From Bact-08 sp964533215 (lineage in GTDB: Bacteria; Bacteroidota; Bacteroidia; Bacteroidales; UBA932): a stretch of DNA of 64,000 nucleotides. Where the stretch lies: positions 620,001 to 684,000 of the forward strand of contig CAZHLJ010000001.1 of assembly GCA_964533215.1 (NCBI GenBank), in the 5' to 3' direction. The translations under genes and the position numbers were made by a program. The notes beneath the pieces were generated by a model, which did no database searches, had not been told where the DNA came from, and was given only the letters and a program-made list of their open reading frames with translations. Shown here in pieces: positions 44,673 to 53,455 of this stretch (position 1 is the stretch's first letter; each line of letters starts with the position of its first letter).

Positions 44673-46358
44673 ATGAGATACATTTATACAATAATAATCA
44701 CCCAGCTCCTTGCTGTACTCACCCTGTTCGGCCAGACAAATGACAATGTTTTGTTTAAGGCGATGCAGGACGAGATGGACCGCAGTAAAAAGGAGCTGAT
44801 TCTTCCAAACTCTCCAGCGTCATACTTTCTTGCCTATACAGTAGGCGAGACCCAATATATCTCTGTCGGCAGCTCTTTAGGATCAACTGTGTATGTTAAG
44901 GAGAGCCCAAAAGAGAGAGTGCACTCTGTGAACCTCTATGTTGGGGATAATAAATTCTCAAGCGATTATTCATATTCCGGAAATGGAATTTCTTCGCAGT
45001 TTTTTACAAACCGTGACGATAACTACGATCAGTTGAGGAGGAGCTTCTGGCAGACCTCGGATATAGCTTATAAGTTTGCCGTGGAAGTTTATAATTCAAA
45101 GAAGAATAACATTAAGACTGCTACTCTTTCCGATGAGGAGAAGGCACTGCCAGATATGCTTCCGCTATCAAAAGTTGAAGTTGTCACTCCTTCAATACCT
45201 GCGTTTAATTTTGACAAAAAATCATATGTTGAGCTTTCCAATATACTGTCAAAAGAATTTGCAAAGTATCCGGTAATCGTAGCTTCAGGAGTGGAAATAG
45301 GTGGTATACAGACAGTATATTACTATCAGTCTACGGAAGGCACAAAAATCAAGGAGCCTGTAAGCTATGTCTCTGTTAAAATCAAAGGTAAGGTTAGGAA
45401 TACAAAGGGACAGATCATTGAAGATCAGCAGGTGATTTATGCAAAGACATTTGAACAATTACCTTCTCAGGATGTGCTGCTGAAAAAAGTGAATGAGTTC
45501 TCCAATAACCTCTCGGCCTTGCAAAGTGCTTCAACCATGGATGAATACTATTTAGGCCCGGTTTTGTTCGAAAGTACTGCCACTGCAAAAATCTTTGCAG
45601 ATAACCTTATTTCTCCTTCGGGGATAGTATCTTTCAGAAAACCTATTCAGGTGATGGCTACGGCAGCCAGAGCAGAAAATGTCTCTTCAAAGAACGATAT
45701 AAAAGCTTTAGAGGAACGTATCAACAAAAAAGTGATTGATAGCAGGCTGAGTGTTACCAATATGACCGATATGAATGAGTTCAACGGGGTTTCACTCTTT
45801 GGCGGCTATAGTATGGATGCACAAGGTGTCAGGCCTGTGAAAGAGGTTAGGCTGATAGAAAACGGAATCCTTAAAACCTTGTTAAGCAGTAGGATTCCAA
45901 CTAAAAAAATCGGAGTATCCACAGGAAGCATGAGATTCGGTGTACAACCGAGAGCTATAGTCCTTGATGTTGTTCCAGGAACTCTTGTTATAAGCTCTCC
46001 TAACGGAAGTACTTCAGCTGATCTCAAGGCGGAACTTATAAAATCCGCAATCGAAGAGGGTTTGGATTATGCATATATTGTCAGGAAAATTGCGAGCGAT
46101 TCAGATCAGTACATTTATAAAGTATCAGTAAAGGATGGATCTGAGACCCTTGTTACAGGAGCAGAGATTTCACCAATTCAGTTGACTAAGTTGAAAAGAG
46201 TTCTAGGTGTAAGCAAGGAGCAGGAAGCCCTTAATTATCTGTATAATGGTCAGATCCCAGTATCTGTAGTTTCGCCTAAGTCAATCTTGATAGAAGATGT
46301 TGAAATAAATAAACTGCCGCTGAATGTTCAGAAAGAGTCCCCACTTATAGTTAAGTAA
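44673..46358 (+). CDS. Exported TldE/PmbA-like protein lacking HExxxH
   Basis: A 561-residue paralogue of the upstream protein, also with a signal peptide (ending LTLFGQ). Overall layout matches (DEYYLGPVLFESTATAKIF aligns with the segment just before HExxxH), but the zinc motif is replaced by FADNLISPSG, so it should not be catalytic by itself. The C-terminal SVVSPKSILIEDVEINKLPL fits the family. This recalls the TldD/TldE pair, in which only TldD carries the metal site. A periplasmic heterodimer with the upstream product is inferred. Confidence 0.87.
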   Translation: MRYIYTIIITQLLAVLTLFGQTNDNVLFKAMQDEMDRSKKELILPNSPASYFLAYTVGETQYISVGSSLGSTVYVKESPKERVHSVNLYVGDNKFSSDYSYSGNGISSQFFTNRDDNYDQLRRSFWQTSDIAYKFAVEVYNSKKNNIKTATLSDEEKALPDMLPLSKVEVVTPSIPAFNFDKKSYVELSNILSKEFAKYPVIVASGVEIGGIQTVYYYQSTEGTKIKEPVSYVSVKIKGKVRNTKGQIIEDQQVIYAKTFEQLPSQDVLLKKVNEFSNNLSALQSASTMDEYYLGPVLFESTATAKIFADNLISPSGIVSFRKPIQVMATAARAENVSSKNDIKALEERINKKVIDSRLSVTNMTDMNEFNGVSLFGGYSMDAQGVRPVKEVRLIENGILKTLLSSRIPTKKIGVSTGSMRFGVQPRAIVLDVVPGTLVISSPNGSTSADLKAELIKSAIEEGLDYAYIVRKIASDSDQYIYKVSVKDGSETLVTGAEISPIQLTKLKRVLGVSKEQEALNYLYNGQIPVSVVSPKSILIEDVEINKLPLNVQKESPLIVK

Positions 46359-46384
46359 TAAGTTTTAGTAATTAATGTGAGAGA

Positions 46385-46414
46385 GGGTGTCCGTTTTCCG
46401 GATGCCCTTTTTTT
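46385..46414 (+). terminator. Rho-independent terminator after the tldD/tldE-like genes
   Basis: A 9-bp stem (GGGTGTCCG with CGGATGCCC, two G-T pairs), short T-rich loop and a 7-base T-run. Confidence 0.8.
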
Positions 46415-46467
46415 ATGTATATTTACAAGTAGGTCATCGATGGTATAATTTTGAGAATTAAACGATA

Positions 46468-47295
46468 ATGGAAAAAGTTGTATTGATAACCGGAGCTTCA
46501 TCCGGTATTGGCAAAGAGACGGCGCTTATCCTTGCCGGTAAAGGGTTTAGAGTATATGGGGCAGCCAGAAGAGTTGAAAGGATGGAAGAGCTGAAAAAGG
46601 CCGGCGTAAATCTTCTTGAGATGGATGTTACAGATGATGCCTCAATGATAAAGGGTGTACAGGAGATAATCACAAAGGAAAGCAGGATTGATGTCCTTGT
46701 AAACAATGCGGGATATGGATCTTTTGGTGCGCTTGAAGATGTTCCTTCATCAGAAGCAAAGTATCAGTTTGAGGTCAATCTTTTTGGAATGGCTAGGCTT
46801 ATTCAACTGGTTCTTCCATATATGAGAAGCCGGAAGTGTGGTAGAATAGTCAATATATCATCCATGGCGGGGAAATTCGGTGAACCTCATGGCTCATGGT
46901 ACCATGCATCAAAATTTGCAGTTGAGGGTTTGAGCGACTGTCTGAGAATGGAGGTCCGTCAGTTCGGGATAAATGTTGTTCTTATTGAACCGGGGGCAAT
47001 AAAGACTGAGTGGTCTGGAATTGCAGGGGATAACCTGAACAAAAGATCGGGTGATTCTGCCTATAAAGAGAGTGCTGGGATGCACCTGAATCTATTGAAG
47101 GCAGTATATAAAAGAGGATCTGAGCCCATCGTGATTGCCAGGACAATTTCAAAAGCGGTCATGTCAAAGAATCCCAGAGCGAGGTATTCTGCGGGAGCAG
47201 GGGCAAAGCTCATAATCTTTGCAAGGAAGATTTTGCCGGATAGGATTTTTGACGCCATAGTAATGATGGCCCTCAAACAGAAATCCATGTCGTAA
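46468..47295 (+). CDS. SDR family oxidoreductase
   Basis: A 275-residue classical short-chain dehydrogenase. Cofactor motif TGASSGIGKE, NNAGYG, catalytic Ser in IVNISSMAG and YHASK (Tyr-x-x-x-Lys form WYHASKFAVEG) are all present. The Arg pair after strand 2 (GAARRVERM) suggests NADP(H). Substrate specificity in such enzymes cannot be read from sequence. It stands alone between a terminator and the next gene, with a near-consensus -7 box TATATTTA at 46418-46425. Confidence 0.9.
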   Translation: MEKVVLITGASSGIGKETALILAGKGFRVYGAARRVERMEELKKAGVNLLEMDVTDDASMIKGVQEIITKESRIDVLVNNAGYGSFGALEDVPSSEAKYQFEVNLFGMARLIQLVLPYMRSRKCGRIVNISSMAGKFGEPHGSWYHASKFAVEGLSDCLRMEVRQFGINVVLIEPGAIKTEWSGIAGDNLNKRSGDSAYKESAGMHLNLLKAVYKRGSEPIVIARTISKAVMSKNPRARYSAGAGAKLIIFARKILPDRIFDAIVMMALKQKSMS

Positions 47296-47334
47296 TGAAT
47301 ATGTGGATTTTATTTTGTATTTTTATAACAATAT

Positions 47335-47343
47335 AAAAGGAGG
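47335..47343 (+). promoter_or_regulatory. Strong Shine-Dalgarno sequence (AAAAGGAGG)
   Basis: A near-perfect Shine-Dalgarno element five bases before ATG 47349. It is unusual in this window, where most genes lack one, as expected for Bacteroidota, and it fixes the start of the next gene. Confidence 0.6.
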
Positions 47344-47348
47344 TTTTT

Positions 47349-47834
47349 ATGAAAGCGGAATCAGAAACAAAACCGGAATGCTGCCCAAAGTTTGACCCAA
47401 TTCCATGGGACGACAGATTCTTCGAGTGGGATAGTAAAATGTTCATAAAAGACAGTATCTGCACTTTTTTCTTCATGCCACTTAACTTTGGCAAGGTTAT
47501 GAAACGGATGGACCGCAAGGTGTCTGATGCAGGAGGCAAAATTACTGACTGGCTCTGTCTTTCAGATCATACGTCAAAATGGAATATGGACGTTTACCTT
47601 GCAGTGGACAGGAATATCCAAAATGCGGAAAATGTAAGTCTTACCGGCAAGTTTTACAGTAAAGTATACGAAGGCCCTTTCAGCGATACGGGAAAGTGGT
47701 GCAAGGATTATACAAATATTGTAAAAGCGAAAGGACTTAACATAAGGAAAATGTATATGTGGTATACAACTTGCCCCAAGTGTTCAAAGAAATATGGGAA
47801 AAACTACGTGGCAATAGTATCCCAGGTAGATTGA
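47349..47834 (+). CDS. Conserved protein of unknown function, Cys-rich ends
   Basis: A 161-residue soluble protein. The N-terminus ECCPKFDPIPWDDRFFEW and the C-terminal WYTTCPKCSKKYGKNYV are distinctive and, from memory, conserved in a bacterial/archaeal family loosely labelled hydrolase, without evidence for a reaction. The two cysteine pairs could bind metal. There is no signal peptide or membrane segment. Translation start is set by an AGGAGG element. The DUF1003 gene follows after 11 bases, suggesting cotranscription. Confidence 0.75.
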   Translation: MKAESETKPECCPKFDPIPWDDRFFEWDSKMFIKDSICTFFFMPLNFGKVMKRMDRKVSDAGGKITDWLCLSDHTSKWNMDVYLAVDRNIQNAENVSLTGKFYSKVYEGPFSDTGKWCKDYTNIVKAKGLNIRKMYMWYTTCPKCSKKYGKNYVAIVSQVD

Positions 47835-47845
47835 AAATTAGTTAA

Positions 47846-48556
47846 ATGGCTGAAGCTAGATGTAATATTTGCAATAAATCATATCCGGAAGACCAACTGA
47901 TTACTGGACATGGGATACGTCATGAGGTTGAGAAACTAATCATGAGTGATTATCCTGAGTGGAATGACAAGAGCCGGATATGCAAAGATGATTTTGATAC
48001 TTTCAGGATGAAATATATTGTCAAGATCATTGAAGACGAAAACGGAAGCGTGGAGGGCCTTAAGGATGCTGTGATAAGCAGCATTCGTGAGAATGAACTA
48101 ATATCCTCGGATGTCAACGTACAATCGCAGCCACTTAAAGTTGGAGAAAAAATTGCTGACGGTGTTGCCGCGTTTGGTGGAAGCTGGAGGTTTATAATTC
48201 TGTTTTTCTGTGTTTTGCTTGGATGGATACTGTTGAATGTTGCGCTTCTTTTTTCCAAACCATTCGACCCATATCCTTTTATCCTGCTCAATCTTATCTT
48301 GTCGTGTCTTGCAGCCATACAGGCTCCTGTTATAATGATGAGCCAAAACAGGCAGGAGAAAAAAGACAGGATAAGGTCTGAAAATGATTATAAGGTTAAT
48401 TTGAAATCGGAGATTGAGATAAGGACGTTACATGAGAAGGTGGACCATCTATTGCTGGATCAGTGGTCAAAAATGATGAAGATTCAGGAGATAGAGATTG
48501 AATTGCTCCAAGAGATAAGAGATAGATCTAAAAACAATAATTTAAAAAAAGATTGA
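47846..48556 (+). CDS. DUF1003 membrane protein
   Basis: A 236-residue protein. The first 25 residues hold CNICNKSYPEDQL, a possible half zinc-binding motif. Two adjacent membrane helices follow (about 113-135 and 140-160; FIILFFCVLLGWILLNVALL and ILLNLILSCLAAIQAPVIMMSQNRQ), with the signature MMSQNRQEKKDR typical of DUF1003, then a charged cytoplasmic coiled coil. The function of the family is unknown. It is one base from the SPFH gene, so translation is probably coupled. Confidence 0.88.
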   Translation: MAEARCNICNKSYPEDQLITGHGIRHEVEKLIMSDYPEWNDKSRICKDDFDTFRMKYIVKIIEDENGSVEGLKDAVISSIRENELISSDVNVQSQPLKVGEKIADGVAAFGGSWRFIILFFCVLLGWILLNVALLFSKPFDPYPFILLNLILSCLAAIQAPVIMMSQNRQEKKDRIRSENDYKVNLKSEIEIRTLHEKVDHLLLDQWSKMMKIQEIEIELLQEIRDRSKNNNLKKD

Positions 48557-48557
48557 A

Positions 48558-49415
48558 ATGAGCTTATTTTATTTAATTATTCCAGTTGTGTTCATACTCA
48601 TGATAGGAATAAGAATTGTGAGACCAACTCAACGAGGCCTTATTGAAAGGCTAGGTAAGTATCATGCCTATGCAAATCCGGGTTTTCATTGGATTATTCC
48701 GGTCATAGACAGACTGTTTCTGGTAAATGTCACTGAACAGATGGTAGATGCAGAACCTCAGGAGATCATCACAAACGACAACCTCAACGCAAGTGTGGAT
48801 GCCCAGGTCTATTTCAGGGTAAAGGCTGACGAAGAGAGTGTTAAGGGGTCTATATACAATGTAAATAACTTCAGATGGCAGATTGTCAACCTGGCAAGAA
48901 CTACATTGCGTAATATAATCGGCACACTCACCCTTAAGTCGGCAAACAGCGAAAGAGGGAAGATAAACGCAGAACTCTATAAGACACTTCATACGGAGAC
49001 TCAGGGATGGGGTATTGAAATTGTAAGGACTGAATTGAAGCAGATTGATCCGCCTAAAGATGTCCAGGAGACAATGAATAAGGTGGTTAAGGCTGAAAAT
49101 GAAAAAATTGCGGCTATAGATTCTGCAACAGCAGCCGAAACGGTTGCAGATGGTGTAAAGCGAGCCAAAATCAAAGAGGCTGAGGGATCAAAACAATCCA
49201 AAATCCTTCAGGCAGAGGGAGAGGCCGAATACATTAAGCTTGTAAATGAAGCGGCTGATAAGTATTTTGTGGGGAATGCCCAGTTGTTAAGGAAGCTGGA
49301 GGCTCTTGAAGCATCTCTGGAGAAAAATGCAAAAATTGTAGTGCCGACCGGTTCAGAATTGGTAAATGTCATTGGTGAGATGGCAGGAGTACTTCCGTTG
49401 GAAAAGAAAAAATAA
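48558..49415 (+). CDS. SPFH/Band 7 (stomatin-like) protein
   Basis: A 285-residue protein with one N-terminal membrane helix (FYLIIPVVFILMIGI) followed by an SPFH domain (RPTQRGLIERLGKYHAYANPGFH, then VVKAENEKIAAIDSA) and an Ala/Glu-rich coiled coil (AKIKEAEGSKQSKILQAEGEAEY). Such stomatin/prohibitin relatives form membrane rings that organise microdomains and often regulate membrane proteases; no NfeD partner is adjacent. It is likely cotranscribed with the DUF1003 gene. Confidence 0.92.
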   Translation: MSLFYLIIPVVFILMIGIRIVRPTQRGLIERLGKYHAYANPGFHWIIPVIDRLFLVNVTEQMVDAEPQEIITNDNLNASVDAQVYFRVKADEESVKGSIYNVNNFRWQIVNLARTTLRNIIGTLTLKSANSERGKINAELYKTLHTETQGWGIEIVRTELKQIDPPKDVQETMNKVVKAENEKIAAIDSATAAETVADGVKRAKIKEAEGSKQSKILQAEGEAEYIKLVNEAADKYFVGNAQLLRKLEALEASLEKNAKIVVPTGSELVNVIGEMAGVLPLEKKK

Positions 49416-49438
49416 TAACCAATTAAATAGGTAATTGT

Positions 49439-49801
49439 ATGAAAAAGATTTGTTTGTTTCTTACTGGAGCTGCGATGTTTTTAATAGTTACCGCTCTTAT
49501 TTTTCCGCCTCAGTCAACCAAACCTATACCGGAAGATCTGAAGGCTGTATTTAAGACTTCCTGCATGGCCTGCCATTCAGATGATGGTGGGAGTATGGCC
49601 AAGTCCAGAGTTAATTTTTCCAGATGGGACAGCTATGATTTGGAGAAGCAGTCGAAGAAAGCTGCTGACATATCAAAGGTTGTAATGAAAGGGGCCATGC
49701 CTCCAAAGTCATTTGCCAAAGCTAATCCCGGGGCTGTTCTTACTGACATCCAAAAGGAGATGGTCTATAAGTGGAGTGGCGGTCTGAATCATGTAAAGTA
49801 A
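49439..49801 (+). CDS. Haem-binding domain protein with CxxCH
   Basis: A 120-residue exported protein with an N-terminal signal/anchor (ICLFLTGAAMFLIVTALIF). It carries a single c-type haem attachment motif CMACH followed by the pattern VNFSRWDSYDLEKQSKKAADI and GAMPPKSF, characteristic of the small haem-binding domain (Haem_bd) family in Bacteroidota. It is expected to be a periplasmic haem protein, perhaps an electron carrier. It lies just before the Ehr-like operon but is separated from it by that operon's promoter, so a functional link is only suggested by position. Confidence 0.82.
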   Translation: MKKICLFLTGAAMFLIVTALIFPPQSTKPIPEDLKAVFKTSCMACHSDDGGSMAKSRVNFSRWDSYDLEKQSKKAADISKVVMKGAMPPKSFAKANPGAVLTDIQKEMVYKWSGGLNHVK

Positions 49802-49807
49802 AAAGGG

Positions 49808-49838
49808 TTGAGTTCTTCAGTAAAAACCCTTACCTTTG
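49808..49838 (+). promoter_or_regulatory. Complete Bacteroidota promoter of the Ehr-like operon
   Basis: TTG (49808-49810) as -33 element, a 20-base gap, then the exact -7 box TACCTTTG (49831-49838). Predicted transcription start is near 49842, giving a leader of about 22 bases before ATG 49864. Confidence 0.75.
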
Positions 49839-49863
49839 CACACTTTTAACAAAAGTATGAGAA

Positions 49864-51900
49864 ATGATGGGGAAGATTCTGATTGAAATATTTAACCTGC
49901 TTTTTTTATTCGCTATTGTATGTTTTCCTTTTTGTAAAACAAAAGGTAGGGGAATCATTGCTCTTGGAGTGCTTTCTCTCCAGGCTTTTATCTGTGCAAT
50001 TGCTGCCGGTTCTGTTTTTTTAAACGGTCCTTTGGACTACTCTTATCCAGGGTCATGGATATCCGGTATTATCAATATGCGGATAGATTATCTCTCTGCG
50101 TGGTTCATGCTGGTGATAAGCTTTACTTTTCTGACCGGAGCCTGGTACGGCTTCAGGTATATGAAAAATTATGCCGAACAGAAATTTAATCTGGCTTTTC
50201 ACGCCATATCATATATACTGATTTACACTGCCCTCATAGACATCTGTGTCGTGCAAAACGGCTTCGCAATGCTTGTAGCCTGGGAGATGATGGCCCTAGG
50301 CTGCTTTGCGGTTATAATTTTTGAGCACTATAAGAAAGAGACATTAAAAGCAGGAATCAATTTCCTTATCCAGTCACACGTGAGCATTCTTTGCCTCACA
50401 ATAGCATTCATGTGGGTAAGAGTAAAGACAGGCTCTTTCGATTTTGGCGCTATTACAGCATTTACCTTATCGCAGCCGGCAATAACAGGAGTAGGACTTT
50501 TCATATTGTTCTTCATCGGTTTTGCAATTAAATCGGGCTTTGTCCCTTTCCATACCTGGCTGCCTCATGCCCATCCCGCAGCGCCTGCACATATTTCAGG
50601 AGTAATGTCGGGAGTTATCATTAAGATTGGTATATACGGCATAATGAGGATATTATTGCTTATAAAGACAGATATGGTCTCTGTAGGATATTTCATACTA
50701 GTTGTGTCGGTAATCACCGGAGTGTATGGAGTTATGCTTGCAATAGTCCAGCATAACCTCAAAAAGCTTCTTGCATACAGCAGTATTGAAAACATAGGAA
50801 TCATAGGAATAGGTATAGGTTTGGGCTGCCTGGGGCTGGGCTTTGATATCAGAATTCTAACGATTGCAGGTTTTGGAGGCGCACTGCTGCACACTCTTAA
50901 CCATTCACTGTTCAAGTCTCTTCTGTTTTACAGTGCGGGAAATGTATATCAGGCAAAGCACACCGTGAATATTGATGCTTTGGGCGGGTTACTCAGGAGA
51001 ATGCCCCGCACCGGATATATTGTAATTATAGGCTGCCTTGCCATTTGCGGATTACCTCCATTTAATGGATTTGTCTCAGAATTCTTTATCTACAGCGGCC
51101 TTTTCAAAGGACTCCTGTCCGGTAACTTTACGTTGATACTGGTACTCCTTTTCGCAATTTTGGGATTGGTGCTGATAGGGGGACTTGCCCTGATATGTTT
51201 TACTAAAGTCTTTGGGATTGTTTTTCTGGGAAATCCGAGAGATGCTTCACTTCATGAAACCTTGGACGAGAAACCGCAAAGGTTATTGCCAATGTACATA
51301 ATTGCAGGTTCAATTGTCCTGATTGGTCTTTTTCCTCTGCTTTTAAGTCAATCACTTTTGAAAATTACCGGGTTGTACCTTCCTTCGACAAGTGCTGAAA
51401 TGTCTGCAGAGATTGCAGATATATTTGGAACTCTTACGATAATAGGGTGGTATTCGCTTGGATTTGTATTAATTACCCTTCTCCTCTTTTACCTGAGATC
51501 GGTTGTCACCAAAGGACGGGAGTGTTGTGAGGAAGAGACCTGGGGATGTGGCTACGTTGGGGATGCTTCAAAAATGCAATATACCGGCTCCTCTTTCATA
51601 AGGACATACAGAAAACTGGCAGAACCATTACTACTTATAAAAAAAGACAAGAGAGATGCTCATGGCCTCTACCCGGGAAGAACTTTACAGGAGACACATC
51701 CTTCCGATAAAGTGGAAAAGTGGCTCATAGACAAGCCTGTGTTTGCGACCAGAGGTTTTCTGAATCGATTTGGATTCCTTCAGAACGGAAATATACAAGC
51801 ATATATTCTGTACGGATTCATATTTATTGGTCTCACAATATTGCTCCCGGTCTTGATTGAAAAAATAACAGTGTTGGTTGACTTTTTAAATCACTTATAA
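49864..51900 (+). CDS. hyfB: Hydrogenase-4 subunit B-like proton-pumping membrane subunit
   Basis: A 678-residue protein with some sixteen membrane helices, in the antiporter-like (NuoL/M/N, HyfB/HycC) family. The proton channel features are visible: helix with KSGFVPFHTWLPHAHPAAPAHISG, a Lys in a broken helix (LKKLLAYSSIENIG) and LLHTLNHSLFKSLLF. The C-terminal EETWGCGYVGDASKMQYTGSSF is the HyfB-type ending. It should translocate H+ or Na+ in the inner membrane, driven by the peripheral arm. It is the first gene of the operon, followed after 2 bases by the HyfC-like gene. ATG 49867 is an alternative start. Confidence 0.9.
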   Translation: MMGKILIEIFNLLFLFAIVCFPFCKTKGRGIIALGVLSLQAFICAIAAGSVFLNGPLDYSYPGSWISGIINMRIDYLSAWFMLVISFTFLTGAWYGFRYMKNYAEQKFNLAFHAISYILIYTALIDICVVQNGFAMLVAWEMMALGCFAVIIFEHYKKETLKAGINFLIQSHVSILCLTIAFMWVRVKTGSFDFGAITAFTLSQPAITGVGLFILFFIGFAIKSGFVPFHTWLPHAHPAAPAHISGVMSGVIIKIGIYGIMRILLLIKTDMVSVGYFILVVSVITGVYGVMLAIVQHNLKKLLAYSSIENIGIIGIGIGLGCLGLGFDIRILTIAGFGGALLHTLNHSLFKSLLFYSAGNVYQAKHTVNIDALGGLLRRMPRTGYIVIIGCLAICGLPPFNGFVSEFFIYSGLFKGLLSGNFTLILVLLFAILGLVLIGGLALICFTKVFGIVFLGNPRDASLHETLDEKPQRLLPMYIIAGSIVLIGLFPLLLSQSLLKITGLYLPSTSAEMSAEIADIFGTLTIIGWYSLGFVLITLLLFYLRSVVTKGRECCEEETWGCGYVGDASKMQYTGSSFIRTYRKLAEPLLLIKKDKRDAHGLYPGRTLQETHPSDKVEKWLIDKPVFATRGFLNRFGFLQNGNIQAYILYGFIFIGLTILLPVLIEKITVLVDFLNHL

Positions 51901-51902
51901 GA

Positions 51903-52808
51903 ATGTTAAGTTTCATACTCATAATATTTGCAAGTCTTTTTTTTACAGGCGTAGTAATAAGGACCAAAAGTATTGCTTCGGGACGTAAAGGCCCGGGAAT
52001 CTTTCAGCCAATGAGAGATATCTTCCGCTTATGGAAAAAAGGTTCAGTATACAGCAAGACAACAAGTTTGATATTCAAGATAGCCCCAACAGTCTATTTT
52101 GCATCGGTAATAATGGCCATCCTTATGATTCCTCACGGAACCCATCCCGGAATAATCTCCTTTGAGGGAGACTTTGTGATGTTTGCCTATATACTCTCTT
52201 TGGGGAAATTTCTGACAATTGTTGCCGCGCTTGATACAGGAAGCAGTTTTGAAGGAATGGGCTCCAGTAGGGAAGTACTTTTTTCGATGCTGGCCGAACC
52301 AGCATTCTTCATACTGATGGGCTCATTTGCACTTTTTACCGGACACACGTCGTTCCAGAGCATATTCTCCTCGCTTCAGTATGGATCTTACATAGCATAT
52401 ATGCTTGGCGGACTGGCGACATTTGTATTTATAATCATTGCAATGATAGAAAACAGCCGTATGCCGGTTGACGATCCTAAGACTCATTTGGAACTGACAA
52501 TGATCCACGAAGTGATGATATTGGATAACAGCGGCTTTGACCTGGGAACGATTTTATATACTACCAACCTGAAGTTCGCAATGTATGGTGCCATTATCTC
52601 TAACTTTTTTATAGGAGCACTTCCCATAGCTCTCTCCATACCACTCTTTTTATTAATTCAAGCCCTGTTTGCAATTACTGTGGGGATAATAGAATCTTTC
52701 ATGGCACGTTTCAGAATGGCACATAATCCGCAGTTCATTTTCATACTAACATCGGTTTCCCTGCTGATATTCTTTGGAGTATTGTTGGTGCTTGGGAAGT
52801 TTATATAA
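51903..52808 (+). CDS. hyfC: Hydrogenase-4 subunit C-like (NuoH-type) membrane subunit
   Basis: A 301-residue membrane protein with about eight helices, related to HycD/HyfC and NuoH. The charged loops that face the peripheral arm are present: KGPGIFQPMRDIFRLWKK in loop 1 and ENSRMPVDDPKTHLELTMIHEVM in the conserved loop. NuoH-type subunits couple redox events to ion pumping. Retention of these Glu, Arg and Asp residues implies that the coupling subunit is still under selection, despite the altered catalytic subunits downstream. Confidence 0.92.
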   Translation: MLSFILIIFASLFFTGVVIRTKSIASGRKGPGIFQPMRDIFRLWKKGSVYSKTTSLIFKIAPTVYFASVIMAILMIPHGTHPGIISFEGDFVMFAYILSLGKFLTIVAALDTGSSFEGMGSSREVLFSMLAEPAFFILMGSFALFTGHTSFQSIFSSLQYGSYIAYMLGGLATFVFIIIAMIENSRMPVDDPKTHLELTMIHEVMILDNSGFDLGTILYTTNLKFAMYGAIISNFFIGALPIALSIPLFLLIQALFAITVGIIESFMARFRMAHNPQFIFILTSVSLLIFFGVLLVLGKFI

Positions 52809-52821
52809 CATTAAATTAATC

Positions 52822-53451
52822 ATGACAGATATACTGTTGATAGCCTTAGCCATGACGTTGCTTTATATGAGCATTGCCAACAGACTGCATACCTATTTGC
52901 GAATTCTTGTATTGCAAGGCTTCTTGCTTTTTGGGATAACCTTTCTCACTCTTACTCACTTTAATACGGTGAACCTGATTTTCATAATGCTGGAGACTGT
53001 TGTCTTCAAGGCATTGGCAGTTCCTATTTTCATAAACTACATTATCAAGCGAAACGGTATAACCAGAGAGACAGAGCCATACCTGCCGAATTTCATCTCG
53101 CTTATTATTGTAACATTCATTATAGTGGTGACAATAATCCTGTCCAGTTATATAGATGAGGTTAATCTGGACAAGACTTTCTTTGTAGTTGCCCTTTCAA
53201 CATTATTTACAGGATTGTACCTTATTGTCTCAAGAAAAAAAATCATTACTCATATAATAGGATATATTGTAATCGAAAATGGAGTGTTCACACTCTCTCT
53301 CGCTGTGGGAAACGAAATGCCTATGTTGGTGAACCTTGGTATAATGTTGGATATTTTTGCCAGCGTGCTTATGCTTGGAGTTTTCTTCAAGAAAATTGGT
53401 GACGTTCTCAAGGATCCCGACGTAAATCTATTACAAAATTTAAAGGACTGA
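52822..53451 (+). CDS. hyfE: Hydrogenase-4 subunit E-like (NuoK-type plus) membrane subunit
   Basis: A 209-residue membrane protein with about seven helices (LLIALAMTLLYMSIANRL, LIFIMLETVVFKALAVPIF, IIGYIVIENGVFTLSLAV). The Glu in LETVVFK and YIVIENGVF correspond to NuoK-like conserved glutamates. The start ATG 52822 is 13 bases after the previous stop; an earlier in-frame ATG at 52774 lies inside the upstream gene and is rejected. A structural ion-translocating subunit of the complex. Confidence 0.88.
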   Translation: MTDILLIALAMTLLYMSIANRLHTYLRILVLQGFLLFGITFLTLTHFNTVNLIFIMLETVVFKALAVPIFINYIIKRNGITRETEPYLPNFISLIIVTFIIVVTIILSSYIDEVNLDKTFFVVALSTLFTGLYLIVSRKKIITHIIGYIVIENGVFTLSLAVGNEMPMLVNLGIMLDIFASVLMLGVFFKKIGDVLKDPDVNLLQNLKD

Positions 53452-53455
53452 ATCG

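Noticed and set aside
52774..52821. Upstream start of the HyfE-like subunit
   Set aside because: It overlaps the HyfC-like gene and adds a Cys/Trp-rich stretch unlike the family; ATG 52822 gives the normal N-terminus.
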